Source of the DNA: Fulvivirga ulvae | Lineage (GTDB): Bacteria; Bacteroidota; Bacteroidia; Cytophagales; Cyclobacteriaceae | Reading direction: 5' to 3' | DNA: 64,000 bases | Assembly (NCBI RefSeq): GCF_021389975.1 | Contig: NZ_CP089981.1 | Location: 383,501-447,500 of the forward strand | Shown: one piece after another, positions 1-8,031 of the stretch | Numbering within the stretch: position 1 is the stretch's first letter | Layout of the letters: each line of letters begins with the position of its first letter | Made by a program: the position numbers and the translations under genes | The notes under the pieces: model-generated | What the model was told of the DNA's origin: nothing | What the model saw: the letters and a program-made list of their open reading frames with translations, nothing else | Databases searched by the model: none

Positions 1-105
1 CACTGGTTTTACTGTGAGAGGGTATTAAAAATTGTCTTATAATCAAATATCTATCTCTTTGCTCATACCAAAACTCTATTTTCCTGTACTTTTAAAGTAT
101 TACAA

Positions 106-517
106 ATGTTTCAAAAAAATCTTAGTTGCTTTAATTTTTACAGCTTTCCCTTCTATAGCAAGAGCTTAAAACACACTTTCTGTTTCCAGCGACACTTTAA
201 GTAGTTTTCAAAAACCGATCCTGTTACTCAGAAGCATCTTCAGCCAACATCAGATTATGCTGCTATTTTTTTCAGCAAAGTAATGGAAGAGTCGAAGCAC
301 AAACATCCATTAGTAAAACGGGGAAAGTACTTACATTCATAGGTGTTCCTCTGGCCATATTAGGAGGGATAATGGTATCAATGCAGATGCTACTTATTAC
401 AATTGTACTAATGGCAACTGTGAGGGAGACGCTCAGGGCAGTTTCGGTGCAGTTATTCTTGCAACCGGTATTGGTATAACCGGAACAGGTATAGTTCTGG
501 ACTATCGACGTCAATAA
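106..517 (+). pseudogene. decayed small secreted/membrane protein gene
   Basis: The plus strand holds pieces of one protein in different frames. From 113 the frame reads KKILVALIFTAFPSIARA, a clear signal peptide, then meets TAA at 167-169 exactly where Gln (CAA) would normally follow the cleavage site. From 291 another frame reads VEAQTSISKTGKVLTFIG and LAILGGIMV, and near 374-377 the reading continues in a third frame with CTNGNCEGDAQGSFGAVIL, ending at TAA 515-517. A stop plus at least two frame changes point to a dead gene. The intact ancestor would be about 135 residues: signal peptide, a Lys-Thr-Gly-Lys turn, two hydrophobic segments and a short Cys-containing loop. Function is unknown. 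Sequencing error cannot be excluded, but three lesions make decay likelier. Confidence 0.6.
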
Positions 518-585
518 ATCCAAATAGGAAGTTTCGCCCTCACCTGAGTTTATGTACCGTACCATTCAAGTGAGAGCTATAAATT

Positions 586-705
586 TTGAAAAACACTGCT
601 AAAGGTGCATTCATCTTTATTGTTTTCATAACTTACCTCTTGCTTTACTACGTAATCAAACTGTGGCAATCACCTATCGTCCTTTTTACAGGTCAAAAAT
701 ATTAA
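586..705 (+). CDS. possible tiny membrane protein (39 aa, TTG start)
   Basis: A short open frame starts with TTG after an in-frame TAA and reads LKNTAKGAFIFIVFITYLLL, that is, a basic N-terminus followed by one hydrophobic segment, then a short polar tail ending in GQKY. This is the topology of a single-pass small membrane protein. There is no ATG and no convincing ribosome binding site, so it may be chance or a remnant belonging to the decayed gene just upstream. Confidence 0.2.
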   Translation: MKNTAKGAFIFIVFITYLLLYYVIKLWQSPIVLFTGQKY

Positions 706-852
706 AATTACTGCAAATAATTGTTCGATAATCAAATATCTATTTAGATTTGCGCCCTATTTGATAAAGAGTCGAAATAAAAACGTTTACACTTTTGGCT
801 CTTTGTGTATAAACAGACCAGGTCAATAAGGCTATACACGTAACTATTTTTC

Positions 853-1533
853 ATGACAACCACAATTAAAAGAAAGCTATCGGTTATATTTATTTTTGTG
901 CTTTTGAGCACACTTACTTCCTGCTTTGACATTATCGATGAGATCACTGTAAATGCTGATGGCTCCGGAGAAATAACACTTACGGCCAACCTGAGCAAGA
1001 GCAAAACAAAGCTTGCCTCCATCATGCTGCTTGATAGTGTCAACGGCCATAAAGTACCTGCCCGTGAAGATATTGAGCACGCTCTCAACGAAGCTGTAAA
1101 TTATTTAAAGAACTCGGAGGGTATCTCAAACGTCAGTAAAAAGGCTGATTTTGACAATTATGTATTCTCCATAAGTTGCCATTTCAAGTCTGTAAATAAT
1201 ATTGACAACCTGCTTCAGGAAATCACCAAAAACCTGAAATTCAAGCCATTACTGGTATCTTATGATTTTAATGCCGCAAAAAAGACCTTCTCAAAGAATT
1301 ATACGTATAAACCTGAGACCAAAGCTGAATACGAAAAACTAAAAAGTGATGACAAGAAGGTGTTTAACGACGCCTCTTACACCTCAATATTCAGGTTTGA
1401 AAATGAAGTAGCATCATCTTCCAATACCGCTGCGAAAATATCAAAATCAAAAAAGGCTGTAATGCTGAGAGCTTCAGCGCTGGATGTAATTAACGGAAAT
1501 ATCAATCTTACAAACAAAGTACAATTAAAATAA
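853..1533 (+). CDS. putative lipoprotein, 226 aa
   Basis: The N-terminus is a lipoprotein signal: basic residues, a hydrophobic stretch and the lipobox LTSC with the lipid-accepting Cys at residue 24. The mature part starts with an acidic segment and a phrase EITVNADGSGEITLTANLSK, which resembles the start of many Bacteroidota envelope proteins that report a dotted beta strand pattern, then is mixed alpha/beta with no catalytic motif I recognise. The next gene begins 4 bases after its stop, so the two are probably co-transcribed with the following envelope genes. Expected location is the periplasmic face of the inner or outer membrane. Function unknown. Confidence 0.75.
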   Translation: MTTTIKRKLSVIFIFVLLSTLTSCFDIIDEITVNADGSGEITLTANLSKSKTKLASIMLLDSVNGHKVPAREDIEHALNEAVNYLKNSEGISNVSKKADFDNYVFSISCHFKSVNNIDNLLQEITKNLKFKPLLVSYDFNAAKKTFSKNYTYKPETKAEYEKLKSDDKKVFNDASYTSIFRFENEVASSSNTAAKISKSKKAVMLRASALDVINGNINLTNKVQLK

Positions 1534-1537
1534 CAAC

Positions 1538-3676
1538 ATGAAATATCTTTTATTAATCTGTGCCCTTGTCAGTTTTTCAATAATCCGGGCGCAAGACCTC
1601 AGAGACCACATTCCTTCGAATGCATCCTTTGTCGGGAGTATTGACGGCAGCAAACTGCTGGAGTCTGTTGCTATCTCTGAGCTGGATAATTCCAAATTAG
1701 GGAAAGAAATGTTAAAGGCCTTTTCTAAAAAAACAGGTCAGGAGCTTTCCACAATCGAAGATATAGGAATAAATACCCAGGCTACTACTTACTTCTATTT
1801 TTATCAAACCGACAGCCTTTCTTATACCGTAATGCTTGCACCACTTAGCCAATCGCAATTTTTGGAGCAAGTTTATAAAGACAGTGAAATTACTCAAAAG
1901 GGTAACTACAAATATACCAAAGTTGATAACAGTGTATATGTAGCATGGGACAACAGCAAAATGGTCTTCGTATTGGGCAATTATAATGAAGCCTACTTTG
2001 CTGACTACGATTTTTCATCGATTGAAGCTGAACTGGCGGAAAATGCTGAGGTAGTAGAAGCCACAGAAGAAGAGGCAATAGTAGAGACTGTAGAAGCTAC
2101 TGAAGAACCAGTCCGGGAGTTTACCTATGATGACCTGCCTTACCTGTACAACTACTCTCTGCACCTTTATGCCAGTAATTATTATTATTTCTCCGAAGAC
2201 CTGAAAGCAGCTGCTCAAAACAATAATCCAGATGTATTAGAACAACTGCAAACTCAGGTGGACCAGCTTAAAAATTATGTTGCCGAGGTTGACAGCATCA
2301 GCAACCCTGACCCTGAAAACCTGGACAGCTATATCTCCAACAGGGCTTACTTCCTAAAACAGGCTATTTCCAATTTTAAAGACGCAAAAGATAGGGAACG
2401 TGCACTGAAGCTTGCTGAAGACGCAACATACCTGAGCGAAACTTTTAAGATTTATAAAAGCCAATACGACGATCCGTTGGTCTTCCTTGATTATTATGAT
2501 GAAAAAAGGGCTCTGGAATCTCGTTGGACAGAATTTATGCTACATCAGGCTATGACTCCGGCTCAAAAATCTATTGCTGCAAACAAACAGTATACTAATC
2601 AGTTTGACAGCAAAGCAGTAGTGAATATCTGGAACAATCATCTGGGAAACACTATGTCAGAAATATACGCTGGCATGTATACTGCTCTTAAAGGATACCC
2701 AAAAAGCCTGGACGAAATGATGGGTGGCTACGGAGAGCTATCTGCCAATCTTTATCTGGAGGGACACCAGGCACGCATCAGTGTGGACATGGGGTTGAGT
2801 GGCGACTTCGCTGAGATCTATGAGCGGATGGGTGATCAAAAGATCAATTCAAAATTCTTCAAATATCTTAATGAAGATAAGTTTTTAGGGTATATCAGCT
2901 ACAATGTTAACAGCAGAAATACACTTGAAGAGTACCCTAAACTCCTGGCCAGCACCTACGGCCCACTTCTTGAAGGCAAAATGCAGGATGAAATAGCTAT
3001 TGGTGCAGACCTCTTTTCATTACTACTCGATGAAGAAGCTGTTGCCAAACTTATTAAAGGAGATGCCATACTGGCTTTCACGGGCATTAACGAAAAAGAG
3101 GTAACTTATACGGATTATGAGTATGATGAAGATTACAATTACACTGCTGTAGAAAAAACAAAAAAGGAAAAACTTCCTGATTTCGTTTTTATGGCATCGA
3201 CTAAGGAAATGGACCTTACTGATAAGCTTATAAACTATCTTGTAAAAAAGGAAATGGCTGTAGCTGAGAATGGTTACTATAAGGTGATCCATAAGCAGCG
3301 CGACCTGCCCTTGGAACTGTACTTCGCCATTAAAAACGACATCTTTTTTCTAAGCACATCCGCTCAGGACATGGGCGACATTGTAAACGACAGGTACACT
3401 GCCAAACTCTCCGGTAAGCATAAGAAAATGATCAAACAGGGGAATTTCTCAGCCTTCTTTAACGGAAAAAAATTCGGAAAAGATTTTCCGCTTGGTACTA
3501 ATATGCCTAATATGGAGTTTGCCAGGTATGCGTTGGCAAATGCATCGGATCTCTATTTGAAATCCTCAAAGATCAAAAACAAAAAGATGCACAGTGAGTT
3601 GGTTATGGAAGTGCCGGCAAACCATAAAAACACATTATCCTACCTTTTGGATTTTATTGAACACATAGAAAATTAA
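1538..3676 (+). CDS. large secreted envelope protein, DUF4836/DUF3352-like
   Basis: This 712-residue protein has a signal peptide (residues 1-18, cleavage after IIRA) followed by LRDHIPSNASFVGSIDGSKL, the 'proteins that ask whether a value is exported' type of N-terminus seen in DUF3352/DUF4836-like families: an opening phrase P-x-N/D-A then a Ser/Lys-rich turn. A very acidic insert lies at about residues 164-195 and a Tyr/Asp/Glu-rich stretch at about 525-545. No enzyme motif is visible. Its TAA overlaps the next ATG by one base, so translation of the two is probably coupled. It resembles the N-terminal halves of the following gene and of the 913-residue protein near 59-61.7 kb. Family assignment is tentative. 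Confidence 0.7.
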   Translation: MKYLLLICALVSFSIIRAQDLRDHIPSNASFVGSIDGSKLLESVAISELDNSKLGKEMLKAFSKKTGQELSTIEDIGINTQATTYFYFYQTDSLSYTVMLAPLSQSQFLEQVYKDSEITQKGNYKYTKVDNSVYVAWDNSKMVFVLGNYNEAYFADYDFSSIEAELAENAEVVEATEEEAIVETVEATEEPVREFTYDDLPYLYNYSLHLYASNYYYFSEDLKAAAQNNNPDVLEQLQTQVDQLKNYVAEVDSISNPDPENLDSYISNRAYFLKQAISNFKDAKDRERALKLAEDATYLSETFKIYKSQYDDPLVFLDYYDEKRALESRWTEFMLHQAMTPAQKSIAANKQYTNQFDSKAVVNIWNNHLGNTMSEIYAGMYTALKGYPKSLDEMMGGYGELSANLYLEGHQARISVDMGLSGDFAEIYERMGDQKINSKFFKYLNEDKFLGYISYNVNSRNTLEEYPKLLASTYGPLLEGKMQDEIAIGADLFSLLLDEEAVAKLIKGDAILAFTGINEKEVTYTDYEYDEDYNYTAVEKTKKEKLPDFVFMASTKEMDLTDKLINYLVKKEMAVAENGYYKVIHKQRDLPLELYFAIKNDIFFLSTSAQDMGDIVNDRYTAKLSGKHKKMIKQGNFSAFFNGKKFGKDFPLGTNMPNMEFARYALANASDLYLKSSKIKNKKMHSELVMEVPANHKNTLSYLLDFIEHIEN

Positions 3677-5031
3677 TGAGCAGATCAGGTTTTTTAAAAT
3701 TTATAATGAGAGCAGCAGTAGTGGTCCTACTGCTGCTCTTCGTTTTTTATGGCTTTTTAAAGTACCGTCAGTATGACTCCTATCATGGCATAATCCACGA
3801 AAACGCTGACCTGATCATTAAGATCAACAGTGATCAGTTGATCCGAAAAATAGCATTCAATACGCTTTCCAACCCTTCTTATTACTTTAGTCCTTCACAA
3901 CAAGACAGCTTGAACGCCGATGAAGATGACGACGATGGCAGAGGCTTTACCCTACCCGCTAATCTTTTTGCTTACACCCTTAAAGGAGACTTAAAGACTT
4001 TTTATACTACGTTGAAAGTAAACGATTCATCTGCATTAAGATCATATATTCAAAAAAACCTGGAGATAAACCGCTTTACAACTTCTGAAAAATATAGTTA
4101 TGCGGCTTCTGACGACGGGAAGATACACATTGCATTTGACCACCAGAGGATAGTTCTGGCTTACACATTCACCGGCAAGGATGTACAAGCTACACTGGAG
4201 GATATCCTCTTTCAAACCAAAACTATTAACGCTGACAGCAAAATTATAGCTATTCTAAAGGATGCAGATGGCGATGCCGTAATTATGCAAGATCAAAATA
4301 TAACCAACGTAGACTTTGACAACGGTAAAGTTACCTTGTCAGGAATACTGAACCTTGCCCCGGAAATAGAGCTTCCCTCAACTTCGTCTTTGACCAAACC
4401 GGACACCAGTGCTTCAATTCATATTGGACTTGCCGGCAAAGTGCCCGATCAATACCTGAAAAATTACGAGATCAACCATATTACCATACCTTTGGACAGC
4501 CTGGCAAAGGATTACGAAGGCTATCTTGACCTGCGGATAGCAGGAACAGCTACTCAGTATGATACCATTATTACGTACGACTATAATGATGATTTCGAAA
4601 AAGTGGAAGTAAAAACTTTGAACGAAAGCCAAGTGCCGGGAGTAAAAGTACTGGTCAGAGGAAAAGCAATCCCCATGATGGAAGTGCTGAAAAAAAACCA
4701 GGTCGTGCTCAATAACAAGCTTAACAGAACGGTATTTCCTTTACTGGACATGAATATCAAGACAAAGGGAACGTCTGAATTAGTACTCACTAATATCGAT
4801 GACCAATTCGAAGCAGACTTAGCCGGTTCTTCGGACTTTTTTATGCTTTATGCCAATTTTCAGCGTATGGCTTCAGAAAACCCTTTGTCCGTTAAACTCG
4901 AATACCTGAAAAACCTCAGAACTTTAAACATTAATGCTTCACAGGCAGGAGAAGCTGTTAATATTAAGGGACAGCTGTTGCTCAAAAACAAAGATATCAA
5001 TGCTTTAATGCAATTGATTGAACTAATTTAA
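3676..5031 (+). CDS. membrane-anchored envelope protein, 451 aa
   Basis: The protein opens with a basic segment and one transmembrane helix (about residues 10-27, AAVVVLLLLFVFYGF), followed by an exported domain that begins HENADLIIKINSDQLIRK. This opening is like that of the preceding protein (N/D-A-x-x-x-x-I then D/S-x-x-K/Q-L), suggesting distant paralogy. An acidic run EDDDDG lies at about residues 81-87. No catalytic residues are recognised. The start ATG overlaps the upstream stop by one base and the next gene begins 5 bases after its own stop, so it belongs to one operon with its neighbours. Function unknown; a periplasmic structural or chaperone-like role is only a guess. Confidence 0.7.
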   Translation: MSRSGFLKFIMRAAVVVLLLLFVFYGFLKYRQYDSYHGIIHENADLIIKINSDQLIRKIAFNTLSNPSYYFSPSQQDSLNADEDDDDGRGFTLPANLFAYTLKGDLKTFYTTLKVNDSSALRSYIQKNLEINRFTTSEKYSYAASDDGKIHIAFDHQRIVLAYTFTGKDVQATLEDILFQTKTINADSKIIAILKDADGDAVIMQDQNITNVDFDNGKVTLSGILNLAPEIELPSTSSLTKPDTSASIHIGLAGKVPDQYLKNYEINHITIPLDSLAKDYEGYLDLRIAGTATQYDTIITYDYNDDFEKVEVKTLNESQVPGVKVLVRGKAIPMMEVLKKNQVVLNNKLNRTVFPLLDMNIKTKGTSELVLTNIDDQFEADLAGSSDFFMLYANFQRMASENPLSVKLEYLKNLRTLNINASQAGEAVNIKGQLLLKNKDINALMQLIELI

Positions 5032-5036
5032 CTCAG

Positions 5037-5666
5037 ATGCGGTGTGAAATAAAATTTCTGGTTTGCCTTTGTATTATGGCACCAGCTTTTTACCTGCGGG
5101 CTCAAACAATCGCTATAAACTACTCAATCGGAGCGACTGGTGTTTGGGAAAATAATGGATGGGAACCATTAGGAGGCTATCCGGCAGGTGAGGAACAAGA
5201 TGATTACACCGGCCATAGAAACCTGCAGCTAGGCTTTACCTACAGCCATTTCATAACCAAAAAGCTAACTTTAGAGTCAGGCGTGTATTTCTCTCACTAC
5301 GATCTCAAAACCCGCATTAGGCACGATCGTCCTTTGCCGTCGCTTATTAATTACTATGAAATTTCTTATTTTACCCTGCCTCTCTCCGCCGACCTTACCT
5401 TTGGAAAGTGGTTTTTCCTATGCGCAGGAGCGAGAATTGATTTCTCTCCGGGGAATTCTTCGCTACCCGAAATTGATAAATTCGGATTGGGATTAGAGGC
5501 AGGATTAGGTGTACATACATATATTGACAATTTCTACTTCAGGTTCAAGCCTCATATTAGAAACCATGCCATAACCAATTTCAAAAATAAAGATTTGTCA
5601 TATGACATCTGGAATGCAAATATTGAGATCAGCGTAGGGCATGTACTGAATACTCATAAAAACTAG
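5037..5666 (+). CDS. outer membrane beta-barrel protein, 209 aa
   Basis: A signal peptide ending LRAQ (about residue 22) is followed by alternating aromatic/hydrophobic strands, for example LQLGFTYSHFITKKLTLESG and FYFRFKPHIRN, with Gly-rich turns. This is the pattern of the small porin-like (PorT/OmpW-size) barrels common in Bacteroidota. There is no plug or peptidoglycan-binding domain. It follows the membrane-anchored protein by 5 bases and precedes the Crp-type regulator by 3 bases, so it is probably the last envelope gene of the operon. Substrate, if any, cannot be told. Confidence 0.75.
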   Translation: MRCEIKFLVCLCIMAPAFYLRAQTIAINYSIGATGVWENNGWEPLGGYPAGEEQDDYTGHRNLQLGFTYSHFITKKLTLESGVYFSHYDLKTRIRHDRPLPSLINYYEISYFTLPLSADLTFGKWFFLCAGARIDFSPGNSSLPEIDKFGLGLEAGLGVHTYIDNFYFRFKPHIRNHAITNFKNKDLSYDIWNANIEISVGHVLNTHKN

Positions 5667-5669
5667 TTT

Positions 5670-6233
5670 ATGCTGAACTTTCTCAAATCTTTTGATCTAC
5701 TCGCGAATGACGAACTCAACCTTATAAACAGGTACCTTAAAGCCAGAACATTACAAAAAGGAGAGTATTTTATAAAAGAGGGCAGAATGTGCAGTGAAAT
5801 TGCATTTGTAAAAAGTGGCATTCTACGATCCTTCTACACCAAAGATAACGGTGAGGAAATTACCTACTGCATCACTTTTGAAAACAACCTTACCACCGCA
5901 TACTCGTCATACATCACCGGTCAGAAATCCCCAGAAAGCATACAAGCCTTAACCCGTGTTGAACTCCTTGTACTGAAAAAGGAGGACGTTGAAAGAATGT
6001 CAGAAAATAACCTGAACTGGATGAAATTATTAAGACACCTGGCAGAGCAACAGTATGTGGAGATGGAGAGAAGGATATTTTCTTACCAGAAAGAAAAGGC
6101 CAGCGAAAGGTATATTGAACTGATCAATGAGCATCCCGACTATATCCGGCACATACCGCTGCAGTACCTGGCCTCCTATCTGGGTATTACACCACGTCAC
6201 TTAAGCAGGATACGCAAGGAGTTGAGTTTATAG
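5670..6233 (+). CDS. Crp/Fnr-family transcriptional regulator
   Basis: The 187-residue length, an N-terminal cyclic-nucleotide-binding-type beta roll (about residues 20-115, with GEYFIKEGRMCSEIAFVKSG) and a C-terminal recognition helix LASYLGITPRHLSRIRKEL match the short Crp/Fnr regulators of Bacteroidota. The phosphate-binding Arg-Glu signature of true cAMP receptors is not evident, so the effector is unknown; there is no Cys cluster as in Fnr. It lies 3 bases after the barrel gene and 64 bases before a quinone reductase gene. Regulators of this subclass often sit beside the oxidoreductase they control, so the following gene is the likely target (inference). Confidence 0.88.
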   Translation: MLNFLKSFDLLANDELNLINRYLKARTLQKGEYFIKEGRMCSEIAFVKSGILRSFYTKDNGEEITYCITFENNLTTAYSSYITGQKSPESIQALTRVELLVLKKEDVERMSENNLNWMKLLRHLAEQQYVEMERRIFSYQKEKASERYIELINEHPDYIRHIPLQYLASYLGITPRHLSRIRKELSL

Positions 6234-6266
6234 ACATTTGTCCTGAAGAAAGGAAAAACTCCGCCA

Positions 6267-6274
6267 TACTTTTG
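6267..6274 (+). promoter_or_regulatory. candidate Bacteroidota -7 box (TACTTTTG)
   Basis: TACTTTTG fits the sigma-ABfr -7 consensus TAnnTTTG. It lies 24 bases before the quinone reductase ATG. A TTTG occurs at 6237-6240, which is 26 bases upstream and somewhat far for a -33 element. Confidence 0.4.
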
Positions 6275-6297
6275 CCTCTGTAGATAAAGAGCAAAAG

Positions 6298-6876
6298 ATG
6301 AAAAAAATACTAATTATTAATGCGCATCCAGACAAGGAAAGTTTCAATACAGCTTTGGCAAAAGCTTATAAAAAAGGCGCCCTGGCTTCATATGCCAAAG
6401 TTGAAGAAGTGTGTATATCAGATTTAAACTTTGACCCCAACCTGCAAAATGGCTATAGGGAAAGGATGGAACTTGAGGATGACCTGCTGGAAGCATGGCA
6501 AAAAATCAAAAATGCTGACCACCTTGTTTGGGTTCATCCGGTCTGGTGGGGCGGCTTGCCGGCCAAAGCCAAGGGGTTCGTTGACAGACTTTTTCTGCCC
6601 GGTATGGCCTATCAACCCAAACCAAACTCAGTGTGGTGGGATAAACTGCTAAAAGGTAAAACCGCCCGCATCATTACCACCATGGATCAGCCGGGTTGGT
6701 ACTATTGGTTGGTTTACGGACGTCCCAGCATCAACATGTTGAAGAAAAGTACGCTGGAGTATTGTGGTGTAAAACCTGTTGCAGTGTCCTCTTTTGGTAT
6801 TGTCAAGACTTCAGATCAGGCGCAGCGTGACAAATGGCTAAAGCAGGCATATCAACTTGGAGTGGGATTAAAATGA
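6298..6876 (+). CDS. NAD(P)H quinone oxidoreductase, flavodoxin-like fold
   Basis: The protein has the flavodoxin_2 signatures: an N-terminal strand and loop NAHPDKESFN that binds the FMN/FAD phosphate, and WVHPVWWGGLPAKAKGFVDR, the active-site loop typical of the MdaB/KefF/NQO group. At 192 residues it has the usual length. These enzymes reduce quinones or nitro compounds by two electrons using NAD(P)H, protecting against electrophile stress. A Bacteroidota promoter-like box precedes it and a Crp-type regulator gene lies upstream. Substrate is not predictable from sequence. Confidence 0.88.
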   Translation: MKKILIINAHPDKESFNTALAKAYKKGALASYAKVEEVCISDLNFDPNLQNGYRERMELEDDLLEAWQKIKNADHLVWVHPVWWGGLPAKAKGFVDRLFLPGMAYQPKPNSVWWDKLLKGKTARIITTMDQPGWYYWLVYGRPSINMLKKSTLEYCGVKPVAVSSFGIVKTSDQAQRDKWLKQAYQLGVGLK

Positions 6877-7174
6877 AAGGAACCCGTTGTTGAGAGGAAT
6901 TTCCAACAACCTGTAACCACAAAAAAAATTCTCCCACCTGTTGCTGTCTCCTGACAGCAACATTCCACACTCTATAAGCACCATTTCCCAGAGAATGTAC
7001 AACTCCAACTAAGCATTCCCCTTCATGGAGGTTCATTGACAATGAACGAAGCTTTACTAGTTCTGAAGGGCTTAGTAAAACAGAAAGCCAGATCAGTGGT
7101 ACCATAGCAAGTCCACGCCCATTGGTAATATTCTCTAAAAACAGGTTAGCCTGAGTGTACTTAAACTCTAACAG
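6803..7174 (-). other. gene-poor stretch with a start-less open frame and two hairpins
   Basis: Between the quinone reductase and the VOC gene (6877-7362) no intact gene is evident. On the minus strand one frame stays open from 7174 to 6803 and reads LENITNGRGLAMVP and LHEGECLVGVVHSLGNGAYR, which looks protein-like and faintly like the effector-domain end of a LysR-type regulator, but it has no plausible start of full length and overlaps the 3' end of the reductase gene. Two hairpins lie in the stretch: GTTGTTG/CAACAAC at 6886-6910 and a perfect 10-bp stem at 6939-6962 with loop tcct. It may be a gene remnant or chance. Confidence 0.2.
6939..6962. other. perfect 10-bp hairpin with 4-nt loop
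   Basis: TGTTGCTGTC pairs with GACAGCAACA around loop tcct. No T-run follows directly on the plus strand; on the minus strand an eight-T run comes about 10 bases later, so a terminator function is doubtful. Confidence 0.4.
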
Positions 7175-7210
7175 CTACCTATTATGTATTGACTCATTTG
7201 CCCCTTCTGA

Positions 7211-7226
7211 TTGCCGTATTTACACC
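7211..7226 (+). promoter_or_regulatory. 16-nt motif shared with glxA upstream region
   Basis: TTGCCGTATTTACACC occurs here, about 140 bases before the VOC gene, and again identically at 9103-9118, about 85 bases upstream of the GlxA-type regulator start. Two perfect 16-mers in the regulatory regions of neighbouring genes suggest a shared operator; the regulator would be the GlxA/AraC protein. No direct evidence beyond the repeat. Confidence 0.3.
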
Positions 7227-7362
7227 CTCCAAAGGTCAATAAATTCATATAGCTTTGTTTATATCATAAAAATCAGGCCTGTGAAAATTGTATACCTTAA
7301 AATTTTGTTATCAATAATCAGACAGGCTCCTAATTATCATTTTTCACCTAAATATTCTAATC

Positions 7363-7734
7363 ATGTTCAATACAGCTTTCAGTAGTTTTTCAGTCAATGA
7401 CCTTAATGCAGCAAAAGAATTTTACAGAGAAACGTTGAGACTGGATGTTTCTGAAGACAGCATGGGTTTCATAGAGCTAAATATTGCCGACGGGCATAAG
7501 GTAATAATATACCCTAAGCCAGATCACTCTGCAGCTGGTTTTACTGTGCTTAACTTTCCTGTTGACGATATTGAAAAAACAGTAGACCAGTTAAGCCAGG
7601 CAGGAATCAGATTTGAGCAATATGAGGGACAACTTAAAACCGATGAAAAGGGCATCTTTCGAGGACAAGGCCCAAATATCGCCTGGTTCAAAGACCCGGC
7701 AGGAAATATTCTATCCGTAATAGAAGGCGAATAA
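7363..7734 (+). CDS. VOC-family (glyoxalase-like) protein
   Basis: This 123-residue protein shows a beta-alpha-beta-beta-beta layout repeated twice, starting FSSFSVNDLNAAKEFYRETL and ending WFKDPAGNILSVIEGE, which is the classic signature of the glyoxalase/bleomycin-resistance/dioxygenase superfamily. A terminal Glu in the last strand could be a metal ligand. VOC proteins range from metal-dependent isomerases to antibiotic binding proteins, so the substrate is open. A 90-residue protein follows after 24 bases, and a GlxA-type regulator is convergent; a shared 16-base motif hints at joint control. Confidence 0.88.
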   Translation: MFNTAFSSFSVNDLNAAKEFYRETLRLDVSEDSMGFIELNIADGHKVIIYPKPDHSAAGFTVLNFPVDDIEKTVDQLSQAGIRFEQYEGQLKTDEKGIFRGQGPNIAWFKDPAGNILSVIEGE

Positions 7735-7758
7735 GTTTTCCTACAACGATTTATTAAT

Positions 7759-8031
7759 ATGGTAGAAGTTTTTAAAACCAGTGTGAAAGAACGGCAGGAA
7801 GCAGACGCTTTAATCACCCTGATCCACGATACTTTCACGGATGTAATGGCCAATTTTGATCTGGATGACTGCGATCATATACTCAGGATACAGTATAATG
7901 ACGCAGGAATCCAACCTGACCAATTCATAAAATTATTGAGCGCCGCAGGTTATAACGCTGAAGTTTTACCTGATATAATTCCCTCAATTGACCATACCAC
8001 ACTCTCATATTTTTCCAAAGAAAAAAATTAA
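7759..8031 (+). CDS. small conserved-looking protein, 90 aa
   Basis: The protein begins MVEVFKTSVKERQEADALI and has an alternating strand/helix pattern with a size and layout that recall the ferredoxin-like heavy-metal-associated fold, but without the CxxC metal motif. It may be an assembly or transport accessory of unknown role. It follows the VOC gene by 24 bases on the same strand, so the two are likely co-transcribed. Its 3' end overlaps the 3' end of the convergent regulator gene by 4 bases, which leaves no room for a terminator. Confidence 0.65.
   Translation: MVEVFKTSVKERQEADALITLIHDTFTDVMANFDLDDCDHILRIQYNDAGIQPDQFIKLLSAAGYNAEVLPDIIPSIDHTTLSYFSKEKN

Noticed and set aside
272..565. 97-codon minus frame with hydrophobic centre
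   Set aside because: It is the antisense of the decayed plus-strand gene at 106-517, whose plus frames look more protein-like.
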